This document shows positions 9,762 through 18,898 of a DNA stretch of 64,000 bases, in pieces. Location of the stretch: NCBI GenBank assembly GCA_963805475.1, contig CAWDUO010000006.1, positions 186,001-250,000 on the forward strand, in the 5' to 3' direction. The stretch is from VRUE01 sp963805475. Its GTDB lineage: Bacteria; Actinomycetota; Thermoleophilia; Solirubrobacterales; 70-9. The notes beneath the pieces are model-generated. The model was not told the origin of the DNA. It saw nothing but the letters and a program-made list of their open reading frames with translations, and did no database searches. Both the position numbers and the translations under genes were made by a program. Numbering within the stretch: the first letter of the stretch is position 1; each line of letters starts with the position of its first letter.

Positions 9762-9765
9762 AATG

Positions 9766-9996
9766 TTAATCCAAGATGTCGACTACCACGCGGCGGTCGA
9801 GGCGCACGGCGGCGGCCTTGGCGACGGTGCGGATCGCGTTGGCGACGCGGCCGCCTTTGCCGATCACCCGGCCCAGGTCGTTCTCGGCGACGCTGATCTC
9901 GTAGACGAGGTCGCCGTCCTCTTCCAGCTCCTCGACCTCGACCGCGTCGGGCTCCTCGACCAGCGCCTTGACGAGGAATTCGAGCAGCTCGGTCAC
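9766..9996 (-). CDS. khpA: KH-domain RNA-binding protein KhpA
   Basis: A 76-residue protein beginning at GTG, overlapping the rpsP stop (GTGA). It is one KH domain: an N-terminal helix LLEFLVKALVEEPDAVEVEE, then the RNA-binding loop GRVIGKGGRVANAIRTV (GXXG = GKGG) and a C-terminal strand. KhpA is a small RNA chaperone, in several Gram-positives partnered with KhpB, and is encoded after rpsP in many bacteria. The frame is open further upstream, but that stretch is antisense to nothing conserved and overlaps rpsP. Confidence 0.92.
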   Translation of the reverse strand: MTELLEFLVKALVEEPDAVEVEELEEDGDLVYEISVAENDLGRVIGKGGRVANAIRTVAKAAAVRLDRRVVVDILD

Positions 9997-10247
9997 GAGC
10001 CGCTGGCAGCGATGCCCTTGGTCCGCAGCAGCGTCGCCACGGTCTCCGACGGCTGCGCCCCGTGCTCGAGCCAGTGGCGCGCGCGCTCCTCGTCGAGCTC
10101 GATCGTCGAGGGCTCGGTCTGCGGGTTGTACTGGCCGATCGTCTCGATCGTGCGCCCGTCGCGCGGCGAGCGTTTGTCGGCGACGACGATCCGCCACACG
10201 GGGTTCTTCTTCGAACCCACCCTTCTCAGTCTTATCCGCACAGCCAT
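9993..10247 (-). CDS. rpsP: 30S ribosomal protein S16
   Basis: An 84-residue S16, full length. The conserved N-terminus MAVRIRLRRVGSKKNPVWRIVVAD and the block GQYNPQTEPSTIELDEERARHWL are unmistakable. S16 is needed for assembly of the 30S 5' domain. It follows ffh after 22 nt and overlaps khpA by 4 nt, giving the order ffh-rpsP-khpA. Confidence 0.97.
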   Translation of the reverse strand: MAVRIRLRRVGSKKNPVWRIVVADKRSPRDGRTIETIGQYNPQTEPSTIELDEERARHWLEHGAQPSETVATLLRTKGIAASGS

Positions 10248-10269
10248 CGGCCGCGAGAGGTTACAGGAC

Positions 10270-11634
<1,365 letters not shown>

Positions 11635-11643
11635 GCTTCCAGG

Positions 11644-12645
11644 CTACTCGGAGAGCAGGGCGCGGGCGAAGTCTTCGGGGTCGAAGGGGCGCAGGTCCTC
11701 GAGCTGCTCGCCGGTGCCGATCAGCTTCACCGGGATGCCGAGCTCGCCCGCGATCGCCAGCACGATGCCGCCCTTGGCGGTGCCGTCGAGCTTGGTCAGG
11801 ACGACGCCGTCGACCGCGACCGCCTCGGAGAAGACCTGCGCCTGGCGCAGGCCGTTCTGGCCGGTGGTCGCATCGATCGAGAGCAGCGTCTCGTGCGGCG
11901 CCTCGGGCATCTGCTTGGCGATCACGCGCCGCACCTTGGCCAGCTCGTCCATCAGGTTGCCCTGGGTGTGGAGGCGGCCGGCGGTGTCGACGATGACGAC
12001 GTCGGCGCCGCGGGCGCGGGCGGCGGCGATCGCGTCGAAGGCGACCGCGCCGGGGTCGCCGCCCTCCCTGGAGCGGACCAGGTCGGCGCCGGCCCGCTCG
12101 GCCCACTCGGCGAGCTGCTCGGCGGCGGCGGCGCGGTAGGTGTCGGCGGCGGCCAGGACGACGGAGAGACCGAATTCCTTCGAGAGGTGCCAGGCGATCT
12201 TGCCGATCGTCGTCGTCTTGCCGGTGCCGTTGACGCCGACCATCAGCAGAACCGCCGGCTCGCCGCTGAGGTCGATCGGCCGCCGTCCCTCCGTCGCGCA
12301 GACCTCGGTGACGATCCCGATCAGGCGGTCGCGCACCGCCTCGCCGTCGGGCGAGACCGCGCCGGACTCGACCTCGCGCTCGAGCCGCTCGACCACCTCT
12401 GCGGTGGTCGGGGCGCCGGCGTCGGCCATGATCAGCGCCTCCTCCAGCTGTTCCCAGGTCTCCTCGTCGATCCGGTCGAAGAGGCTGGCCGAGATCTCCT
12501 CGGTCAGCGCCTGGCGGCTCTTGGAGAGGCTCTCGCGCAGGCGGCGAAGGACGCCGCGGCGCCCCTCCTCGCCGTCGGCCTCGGGCGGCGGCGAATCGAC
12601 AGCGCGCGCGCCGAGATCGAATGCCTCCTGCCAGCTCGTCGACAT
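11644..12645 (-). CDS. ftsY: signal recognition particle receptor FtsY
   Basis: A 333-residue SRP receptor GTPase. It has an NG domain only, with a short N-terminus of about 25 acidic residues in place of the long A domain seen in enterics. Motifs: GVNGTGKTTTIGKIAWHL, DTAGRLHTQGNLMDEL and TKLDGTAKGGIVLAIAGELGIPVKLIGTGEQ. It receives Ffh-ribosome complexes at the membrane and hands them to SecYEG. It follows smc after 9 nt and precedes ffh by 9 nt, the conserved order smc-ftsY-ffh. Confidence 0.97.
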   Translation of the reverse strand: MSTSWQEAFDLGARAVDSPPPEADGEEGRRGVLRRLRESLSKSRQALTEEISASLFDRIDEETWEQLEEALIMADAGAPTTAEVVERLEREVESGAVSPDGEAVRDRLIGIVTEVCATEGRRPIDLSGEPAVLLMVGVNGTGKTTTIGKIAWHLSKEFGLSVVLAAADTYRAAAAEQLAEWAERAGADLVRSREGGDPGAVAFDAIAAARARGADVVIVDTAGRLHTQGNLMDELAKVRRVIAKQMPEAPHETLLSIDATTGQNGLRQAQVFSEAVAVDGVVLTKLDGTAKGGIVLAIAGELGIPVKLIGTGEQLEDLRPFDPEDFARALLSE

Positions 12646-12654
12646 GGCGGGTAT

Positions 12655-15000
12655 CTAAGCCGCTTCGAGGGCCGGCGGCTGCCCCGGCGCGTCGCCCGAG
12701 TCGCTCTCGGCTTCGCGGGGCAGCTTCCGGGAGACGACTTTGGTCACGCCGTCGCCGCCCATCGTCACCCCGTAGAGCACGTCGGCGGCGTCCATCGTCC
12801 GTTTTTGGTGGGTGACGATGACGAACTGGGCGCGGTCGGAGAAGCGCCGGATCAGCTGCAGGAAGCGGTCGATGTTGGCGTCGTCGAGCGCCGCCTCGAC
12901 CTCGTCGAGGATGTAGAAGGGGCAGGGGCGGGCGAGGAAGACGGCGAAGACGAAGGCGAGCGCGACCAGCGACTTCTCACCGCCCGAGAGCAGCGAGAGC
13001 TTGCGCGTCGACTTGCCGGCCGGCGTGACCTCGATCTCGACGCCGAGCTCCTCGCGCTCGTCCTCGGGCTCCTCCCCCTTCTCGCCCTCGGCCGGAGCCT
13101 CCTCGGCGTCGCGCACCGGGCGCAGGCTGACCCGCCGCAGGCGCCCGCGGCCGCCGGGGAAGAGGTGCTCGACCATCTCCTCGAAGTTCTTCGCCGTCGC
13201 CTCGAAAGTCTGCTCGAAGGCGCGCTCGATCTCGCGGTCGATGTCGCGGATCAGCGCCTCCAGCTCCCGCATCCCGCGCTCGGTGTCCTCGCGCCGCGTC
13301 TGCAGCGTCTCGACGTGCTCGCGCGCCTCCTCGTACTCCTGCTCGGCCAGCGGGTTGACCGGGCCGATCTGGGCGCGGCGGCGCTCCAGCCGCTGCAGGC
13401 GGCGGTCAACGTCCGCCCGCTCCTCATCGCCGAGCGGCTCCGTCGCCGGCTCGACCTCCTCGCCCAGCCGCTCGGCGATCGAGGCCAGCTCCTTCGCCGC
13501 CTCGTCCTGGCGGTCGCCGAGATGGGCGGCCTCGACCTGGGCCTCGGTGAGCGCGTCGGACGCCGTCTTCAGCTCGACCTGGAGCTCGGACTCCCGCCGC
13601 GAGCATTCGCGCATCTCCTCGGCGATCGCGTCGCCGCCGCCCTGCTCGCCGACGACCTTCGTTTCGATCCGCTCGACACGGGCGCGGATCGCGGCCTCCG
13701 CGGCGGCGGCGGCCCTCGCCGCGGCGCGGACGTCGTCGAGCAGCTCCTCGCCGGCGGCCACCCGGGCGCGCAGCGCCTCGCGGTGGCGCTCGCCGAGCAG
13801 GCCCTCGGCGCGGCGGGCGTGGCGGGCGGCGCGCTCGGCGCCCCCCTGGACCTCGCCGAGCGCCGCCTCGCGCTCGGACTCCGAAGCGCCCTCGGAACGC
13901 GCCCGGGCGAGGCCCGCGCCGGCGCCCGCCAGGCCGGCCTCGATCTCGCCCAGCTCCTCCTCCAGCTTGCCGGCGCGCTCGGCGGGGGCCCCGTCGGCCG
14001 CGCCGAGATCGAGGGTGAGCGGCCCGAATTCGGCCCGCAAGCCCTCCAGCGCGCGCTCCAGCTCGCCCTCGCGGTCGGCCAGCGAGGATCCGCGCACGGC
14101 GATCCGCTGCTGCTCGCCGCGCAGCTTGGTCAGCAGGCCCCAGGCCTCGGTGCGCTCGCGGTCGCGCGCGGCGAAGCGCTCCTCGGCGGCGCGGCGGCGG
14201 CCGCTCACCTCCTCCAGCCGCTTCTCGATCGCGTCGCGCTCGGCGCGCGCCTTCTCCGCCGCCCCGCGCGCCGCCAGCGCCCGGTCGGAGCCGAAGCGCA
14301 GCTCCTCGGCGACGAGGCGGCCGCGCAGCCCCAGCTCCTCGCGCTCGATCCGGGCGCCCAGCTCGGCCGCCTGCGCCTGGCGCTTCAGCGGTCGCAGGCG
14401 CGCCCGCGCCTCGCGCTCGAGGTCGAGCGCCCGGTCGAGGTTGTCGCGCGCCGCGCGCAGCTTCAGCTCCGCCCGGCGGCGCCGCTTGCGGTGCTTGCCG
14501 AGACCGGCCGCCTCCTCGACCAGGAGGCGGCGCTCGCGCGGCTTGGAGTGGACGATCGACTCGACCCGGCCCTGGCTGATCACCGAGTGCATCTCGCGGC
14601 CGAGGTTGGTGTCGGAGAGCACCTCGACCACGTCGACGAGGCGGCAGCGGGCGCCGTTGAGCCGGTAGACGCCCTCGCCGGAGCGGTCGAGCGTGCGCCG
14701 CACGGCGATCTCGGAGAGCTCGCTCGCCGCCCGCCCCTCGGAGTTGTCGATCACGACCTCGACCTCGGCGGCGCGGCGCTGGCCGACGCCCACCCCGCCG
14801 GCCGAGATCACGTCCTGCATCGAGGCGCCGCGGATCGCGCCGGGGCTCTGCTCGCCGAGCGCCCAGAGCACGGCGTCGGTGATGTTCGACTTGCCCGAGC
14901 CGTTGGGGCCGACGATCACGCTGACGCCCGGAGAGAACTCCAGCCTGGTGCGGGCGGGGAACGACTTGAACCCCTTCATCTCGATCGATCTCAGATACAT
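12655..15000 (-). CDS. smc: SMC chromosome-partition ATPase, short and apparently hingeless
   Basis: A 781-residue SMC family ATPase; typical bacterial SMC is about 1150-1200. The N-terminal head is complete (MYLRSIEMKGFKSF, Walker A GPNGSGKSN near residue 32, then GRVESIVHSKPRERR). The C-terminal head is complete too: IGPVNPLAEQEYEEA starts it near 580, with signature LLSGGEKSLVALAF and Walker B FYILDEVEAALDDAN. Between them lie only about 400 residues of Ala/Glu/Arg-rich coiled coil, with no block resembling the hinge dimerisation domain. Start: ATG giving MYLRSIEMKGF; an upstream TTG adds ten residues. Its partners scpA and scpB are at 47.4-48.7 kb. A collapsed repeat in the assembly is possible, but the frame is unbroken. 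Confidence 0.93.
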   Translation of the reverse strand: MYLRSIEMKGFKSFPARTRLEFSPGVSVIVGPNGSGKSNITDAVLWALGEQSPGAIRGASMQDVISAGGVGVGQRRAAEVEVVIDNSEGRAASELSEIAVRRTLDRSGEGVYRLNGARCRLVDVVEVLSDTNLGREMHSVISQGRVESIVHSKPRERRLLVEEAAGLGKHRKRRRRAELKLRAARDNLDRALDLEREARARLRPLKRQAQAAELGARIEREELGLRGRLVAEELRFGSDRALAARGAAEKARAERDAIEKRLEEVSGRRRAAEERFAARDRERTEAWGLLTKLRGEQQRIAVRGSSLADREGELERALEGLRAEFGPLTLDLGAADGAPAERAGKLEEELGEIEAGLAGAGAGLARARSEGASESEREAALGEVQGGAERAARHARRAEGLLGERHREALRARVAAGEELLDDVRAAARAAAAAEAAIRARVERIETKVVGEQGGGDAIAEEMRECSRRESELQVELKTASDALTEAQVEAAHLGDRQDEAAKELASIAERLGEEVEPATEPLGDEERADVDRRLQRLERRRAQIGPVNPLAEQEYEEAREHVETLQTRREDTERGMRELEALIRDIDREIERAFEQTFEATAKNFEEMVEHLFPGGRGRLRRVSLRPVRDAEEAPAEGEKGEEPEDEREELGVEIEVTPAGKSTRKLSLLSGGEKSLVALAFVFAVFLARPCPFYILDEVEAALDDANIDRFLQLIRRFSDRAQFVIVTHQKRTMDAADVLYGVTMGGDGVTKVVSRKLPREAESDSGDAPGQPPALEAA

Positions 15001-15049
15001 CTCGTCTCGCTCCGGAAGGCTTGCGTCCAAGTCGGACGCGACCCCGTCC

Positions 15050-15724
15050 CTACTCCTCCAGGCGCTCCAGCGCCTCTTCGGCCGCGACCTGCTCCGCCGC
15101 CTTCTTGCTGCGGCCGGCCCCGGTCCCCACCCGCTCGCCCTCGACTGTCGCCTCGACCTCGAAGGTGCGCTCGTGCGCGGGCCCGGATTCGCCGGTCACG
15201 GCATAGGTTACGCGCGCCCCGCGGCGGGCGAGCAGCTCCTGCAGCGCCGACTTCGCATCCACCGGAGCTTCCAGGGCCAGCTCGACCTGCTGGGCGAAGG
15301 CGGAGCTGACCGCGGCGGCCGCCCGGTCGAAGCCGAAGGCGAGGAAGCAGGCGCCGATCAGCGCCTCGGTCACCTCGGGCAGCGGCCGCGAGCCGCCCAG
15401 CAGCACCTCGGCGGGGATCGCTTCGTCCATCTCGGGCTCGGCCGCCGTCAGCATCTCGGGCACCCCCAGCTCGCGGCCGACCGCCGCGCAGGCGATGCCG
15501 CTGACGGCCTGGTTGTGGATTCGCGTCAGCCCGCCGGCGTCGACCTCCGGGAAGCGCCGGTAGATCGAGCCGGCGATCGCCAGGGCGAGCACGCTGTCGC
15601 CGAGGTAGGCGAGCCGCTCGTAGGAGAGGGCCCGCTCCTCCGTCCAGGAGGAGTGCGTGAGGGCGAGCCCGCGCAGCTCGCCGGGGAGCTCCGCGACGAG
15701 GCCGGCGAGCTCCTCTCCGCTCAC
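15050..15724 (-). CDS. rnc: ribonuclease III
   Basis: A 224-residue RNase III with an N-terminal endonuclease domain (1-150) and a C-terminal double-stranded RNA-binding domain (DAKSALQELLARRGARVTY to GRSKKAAEQVAAEEAL). It processes rRNA precursors and other double-stranded RNA. The signature reads YERLAYLGDSVL: the Asp of GDS is kept, but the acidic residue normally before the aromatic (Glu38 in the E. coli enzyme, ERLEFLGD) is Ala. The second pair is Glu and Glu in EVTEALIGACF, where Asp and Glu are usual. The gene overlaps acpP by 4 nt. Confidence 0.94.
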   Translation of the reverse strand: MSGEELAGLVAELPGELRGLALTHSSWTEERALSYERLAYLGDSVLALAIAGSIYRRFPEVDAGGLTRIHNQAVSGIACAAVGRELGVPEMLTAAEPEMDEAIPAEVLLGGSRPLPEVTEALIGACFLAFGFDRAAAAVSSAFAQQVELALEAPVDAKSALQELLARRGARVTYAVTGESGPAHERTFEVEATVEGERVGTGAGRSKKAAEQVAAEEALERLEE

Positions 15725-15969
15725 GCCGCCGGGGCGTGCTCGACGACGAACGCGACGGCGTCGCCGACCGTCTCGATCCGCGCCGCCTGCTCCTCGGAGA
15801 CGGAGATCCCGTAGGTGTCCTCGAGCTCCATCACCAGCTCGTAGAGGTCGAGCGAGTCGGCGTCGAGATCCTCCTTGAAGCGCGTCTCCGCGGCGATCCT
15901 GGCCGGGTCGACCTCGAGCTCCTCGGCGAGGTGGCCGCGCACCAGCTCGAAGACCTCGTCCCGGTTCAT
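15721..15969 (-). CDS. acpP: acyl carrier protein
   Basis: An 82-residue acyl carrier protein. The phosphopantetheine attachment Ser is in LDADSLDLYELVMELEDTYG (DSL motif near residue 38), and the protein is strongly acidic as expected. It carries growing fatty acyl chains. It lies between plsX (13 nt upstream) and rnc (4-nt overlap), matching the common plsX-acpP-rnc-smc order. Confidence 0.96.
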   Translation of the reverse strand: MNRDEVFELVRGHLAEELEVDPARIAAETRFKEDLDADSLDLYELVMELEDTYGISVSEEQAARIETVGDAVAFVVEHAPAA

Positions 15970-15982
15970 GGCCGGTGTCCTA

Positions 15983-17005
15983 TCACGCGCCCGGCTCGGC
16001 GGCCAGCGCGCCCCGCGTCGCGCCGCCCGCCGCGAGCAGCGCCGCGGTGCGCCCGACGGCGTCGACCTCGACGCAGCGCGCGGCGAGGCGGATCGCGTTG
16101 GCGATCCCCTCCGCGCCGGCGCTGCCGTGGCCGACGACGGCGATGCCCCGCAGGCCGAGCAGGATCGCGCCGCCGGTCGTGTCCGGGTGCAGCTCGCGCC
16201 GCAGGCCGCCGAGCGCCGGCCGCATCATCAGGCCGCCGAGCGCCGCCAGCGGGTTGGAGCGCGCGGCGTCGCGGATCGCCCCCGTCACCGCCCTCGCCGT
16301 GCCCTCCATCAGCTTCAGCGCGACGTTGCCGGTGAAGCCGTCGGCGACGACGACGTCGGCGGCGCCGGCGGGCAGGTCGCCGCCCTCGACGTTGCCGGCG
16401 AAGTCGATCCCCTCGGCGTCGGCGAGCAGCGCATGCGCGGCGCTCACCTCCTCCCTCCCCTTGCCGGACTCCTCGCCGACCGAGAGCAGGCCGACGCGCG
16501 GGCCGGCGACCCCGAGCGCCGCCTCGCTGAAGGCGGCGCCGAGGAAGGCGAACTGGACCAGGTGCTGGGCGCGCACCTCGACGTTGGCGCCGACGTCGAG
16601 GAAGAGCACGGGCTTGCCGGGGACGGGCAGCTGGACGGCGAGCGCCGGCCGCTGCACGCCCTTGAGTCGGCGCAGGCCGAAGGTCGCGGCGGCCATCGTC
16701 GCCCCGGTCGAGCCGTGGCTGACCAGCGCGTCGGAGGCGCCCGCGGCGACGTCGGCGGCGGCGCGCACCACCGAGGCCTCCCGCTTCGCCCGCACGGCCG
16801 GCACCGCGTCCTCCTCGTTGCCGATCGACTCCGCGCTCGGCACGACCTCGATCCCCGCGACGCCCTCCAGGCCCAGCGCTCGCTCGGGGCCGAAGACGCG
16901 CAGGCGGATACCGTCGGCGGCGGCCATCCGGGCGCCCTCGGCGAGGGCCTCGAAACCCCGCTCGGCGCCGAATCCGTCGAGGGCGACGGTCGGGCCGTCG
17001 GCCAC
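15983..17005 (-). CDS. plsX: phosphate acyltransferase PlsX
   Basis: A 340-residue PlsX, which makes acyl-phosphate from acyl-ACP in the first step of phospholipid synthesis. Conserved features: VALDGFGAERG at the start (family usually MDAMGGD), DALVSHGSTGATMAAATFGLRRLKGVQRPALAVQLP, LDVGANVEVRAQHLVQFAFLG and DGFTGNVALKLMEG. The first motif lacks the usual second Gly and Asp, a divergence worth noting. It follows rpmF after 3 nt and precedes acpP, so acyl carrier and acyl transfer are made together. Confidence 0.95.
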   Translation of the reverse strand: MADGPTVALDGFGAERGFEALAEGARMAAADGIRLRVFGPERALGLEGVAGIEVVPSAESIGNEEDAVPAVRAKREASVVRAAADVAAGASDALVSHGSTGATMAAATFGLRRLKGVQRPALAVQLPVPGKPVLFLDVGANVEVRAQHLVQFAFLGAAFSEAALGVAGPRVGLLSVGEESGKGREEVSAAHALLADAEGIDFAGNVEGGDLPAGAADVVVADGFTGNVALKLMEGTARAVTGAIRDAARSNPLAALGGLMMRPALGGLRRELHPDTTGGAILLGLRGIAVVGHGSAGAEGIANAIRLAARCVEVDAVGRTAALLAAGGATRGALAAEPGA

Positions 17006-17008
17006 CGG

Positions 17009-17221
17009 CTACTCCGTCTCGGGGGCGGGCGCCGCGGGCTCGGCCATCGGGTGTTTGATGACCTCGCGGCCGGCGTAGGTGCCGCAGGTCGGGCAGACCC
17101 GGTGCGGCAGCCGCGGGCTGTGGCAGCGCGGGCACTCGTTCAGCCGCGCCTTGCCGGCCTTGTGCTGAGCGCGCCGCTTGTCGCGCCGCGTGCGAGACGT
17201 TCTCTTCTTCGGGACGGCCAT
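17009..17221 (-). CDS. rpmF: 50S ribosomal protein L32, zinc-ribbon type
   Basis: A 70-residue L32. The N-terminus MAVPKKRTSRTRRDKRRAQHK is followed by a zinc ribbon, CPRCH and CPTCG, with all four Cys intact, so it is the zinc-binding form. A short Ala/Pro/Glu tail follows. The gene lies between the remains of yceD and plsX, the classical yceD-rpmF-plsX order. Confidence 0.96.
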   Translation of the reverse strand: MAVPKKRTSRTRRDKRRAQHKAGKARLNECPRCHSPRLPHRVCPTCGTYAGREVIKHPMAEPAAPAPETE

Positions 17222-17255
17222 GAGTCGCGGAATGGTAGCGGCTGCTCGACGCGGT

Positions 17256-17775
17256 TCAGCTCGTCGAGCTTCGCCCGCGGGAATCCGTGCCGGACGTCGT
17301 GCTCGTGCTCCGCGGGGTCGGCGTCGTTGAGGCGACTCGCCGCAGGTCGGGCAGAGGCCGGCTCAGTCGTGGCGGCAGAGGATCGGTTGGGCAGGGCGAG
17401 GACGGCGGCGCCGTGGGCCAGCGGCCGAGGTCCAGCTCGTCGTCGTCGACGTAGGGGCTGGCGCAGCTCCTGTCGGGCTCGGTGTCGGATGGTCGACCTC
17501 CCGGGCGTCGGGCTCGACCTCGACCGCCGGCGTCCTCCAGGCAGCGCATGCAGGGTCCGGCGACGCGGAGCGGGAACGCGGCGGAAGGCGATAGCCGCTG
17601 CTGGGCCGCGAAACGTCGAGACGGGTCGCGGACGCGCTCAGGCTGTCGGGCGTCAGTCGATCTGGCCGCCGAGCTCGAGAGGGTCGAGCCGCACCGGGAG
17701 GTCGAGGCGCGCGCCCTCGCCGTGGGAGAGGGAGGGCCGTGCCAGGTCGATGATGGTGGAAGACCGACCCTCGAC
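17256..17775 (-). pseudogene. YceD/DUF177 family gene broken by several frameshifts
   Basis: Fragments of one YceD-like protein can be read in different frames on the minus strand: STIIDLARPSLSHGEGARL and LDLPVRLDPLELGGQ in one, then FPLRVAGPCMRCLEDA in another, then YVDDDELDLGRW, then a tail resembling HEHDVRHGFPRAKLDEL in a third. The family motif G-C-RCLE and the DL box are clear, and the position before rpmF is the expected one. YceD participates in rRNA/ribosome assembly in E. coli. At least three small indels are needed to restore one frame. Because the divergent neighbour is broken in the same way, a local sequence-quality problem is as likely as true decay. Confidence 0.75.
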
Positions 17776-17786
17776 GAGATTACGAA

Positions 17787-18240
17787 ATGGGCCAATTCGA
17801 CTGGACACCCGACGAGTACCTGGAGCGCGTCCGCGCCAAGTTCCCGCGCTACGACGAGCTCCAGAAGCGGCGATCGCGGCGATCCCGTTCCCGCCCGAGC
17901 GGGTGCTGGAGCTGGGGAGGGCACCGGCGAGACGACCCGGCGCCTGATCGAGGCCTATCCCGACGCCAGGGTGATCGGCCTCGACGCCAGCCCCGACATG
18001 GTCTTCCGCGCCCGCCAGACCTACGACGACGTGCAGCTCGCCCGCATGGAGGACCCGCTGCCCGACGGCCCCTGGGACCTCGTCATCTCCGGCGCTCTCG
18101 GTCAACGACCTCGATCGACGAGCAGAAGCAGCACCGGTAGCGACTCACCTGCCGGCGGGACTGACGTCGAGCACTCGCGCTCGACAGGGAGGGGCGGCGA
18201 TCCTCCGGCGCAGCGGCGACAGTTTTTCGACCTCGACCAC
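17787..18240 (+). pseudogene. SAM-dependent methyltransferase broken by several frameshifts
   Basis: Starts with MGQFDWTPDEYLERVRAKF, then shifts frame to read IPFPPERVLELG and again to RRLIEAYPDARVIGLDASPD followed by MVFRARQTYDDVQL and LPDGPWDLVIS. These are the class I methyltransferase motifs (glycine-rich SAM loop, acidic Asp in GLDAS, and the post-II region). At least three indels separate the pieces, and the end is not recognisable. It is the only plus-strand gene in the long minus-strand run and diverges from the broken yceD. Substrate unknown. Confidence 0.7.
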
Positions 18241-18287
18241 GAGCTCGGAGCGGCGGCAAGGTCCCGAGGCGGGAAAACCAGCAAGCC

Positions 18288-18300
18288 GGGGGACGCCCCC
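18288..18300. terminator. short GC hairpin between converging genes
   Basis: GGGGG and CCCCC arms around a 3-nt loop lie between the end of the broken methyltransferase and the end of the sepIVA-like gene. On the minus strand four T residues follow about 12 nt later. It may help terminate one or both transcripts, but the T-run is weak. Confidence 0.3.
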
Positions 18301-18315
18301 GCCCCTCCCGCGCTG

Positions 18316-18795
18316 CTACTGCTCTTCGAGTTCGGCGACCGGCTGCTCTTCGTCGCGGCCGGCGAGCCGGTCGCGGCCGCGCTGCACGGCCGCGAGGAAC
18401 TTCTGGAGGTTGACCTCGAGCGTGTTGAGGATCTCGTCGGCGTAGTCCTCGGCGCCGAGCCTGATCTCGCGCTCGCGCGTGCGGGCGTCCTCGACGATCT
18501 CGTCGGCGGCCCGCTCGGCCTGCTTGGTGACCTCCTCGTCGGAGATCAGGCGGGCCTGCTGCTCGCGCGCCTCGCGCACGATCCGCTCCGCCTCGCGTTT
18601 GGCCTCGGCGAGCATCTCCTGGCGCTCCTTGACGATCCAGCGCGCCTGCTTGATCTCCTCGGGGATCGTCGCCCGCATCTGGTCGAGCAGGTCGTAGATC
18701 TCCTCGCGGTCCACGCGCACCTGATCCGTGAGCGGCACGGGTCGCGCGTTGTGGACTACGTCGTCCAGCTTGTCTATGAGGACCAGGACGTCCAT
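18316..18795 (-). CDS. SepIVA/DivIVA-like coiled-coil cell-division protein
   Basis: A 159-residue protein. An N-terminal segment (MDVLVLIDKLDDVVHNARPVP, then VDREEIYDLLDQMRATIPEEI) resembles the DivIVA-type N-domain, and the rest is a long charged coiled coil (AKREAERIVREAREQQARLI onward) that ends acidic. In mycobacteria SepIVA (Rv2927c) lies next to the yceD-like gene and rnc, exactly as here, and acts in septation and polar growth. The assignment rests on that synteny plus the coiled-coil build. It follows coaD after about 100 nt. Confidence 0.75.
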   Translation of the reverse strand: MDVLVLIDKLDDVVHNARPVPLTDQVRVDREEIYDLLDQMRATIPEEIKQARWIVKERQEMLAEAKREAERIVREAREQQARLISDEEVTKQAERAADEIVEDARTREREIRLGAEDYADEILNTLEVNLQKFLAAVQRGRDRLAGRDEEQPVAELEEQ

Positions 18796-18807
18796 TAGCA
18801 GGGCGTA

Positions 18808-18837
18808 AGCCTACGTGTCAGAGGCACTTTCGGTGAA
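18808..18837 (-). promoter_or_regulatory. possible promoter before the sepIVA-like gene
   Basis: On the minus strand TTCACC and TAGGCT are separated by 18 nt, with TAGGCT ending 12 nt before the ATG. TAGGCT-like -10 boxes are frequent in high-GC actinobacteria. The gap between coaD and this gene (about 100 nt) is one of the few in the run, which makes an internal promoter plausible. The match is modest. Confidence 0.3.
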
Positions 18838-18898
18838 GAAGCCGTGAATTCCTCGGCTTTTGCAAACTCTCGCCCAACGCGGCGGCGCATGCCAAAGC

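Noticed and set aside
11893..15309. Open frame of more than 1,100 codons on the plus strand across ftsY, smc and rnc
   Set aside because: Low-complexity Leu/Arg/Ala/Gly composition, antisense to three conserved genes; a shadow of codon bias.
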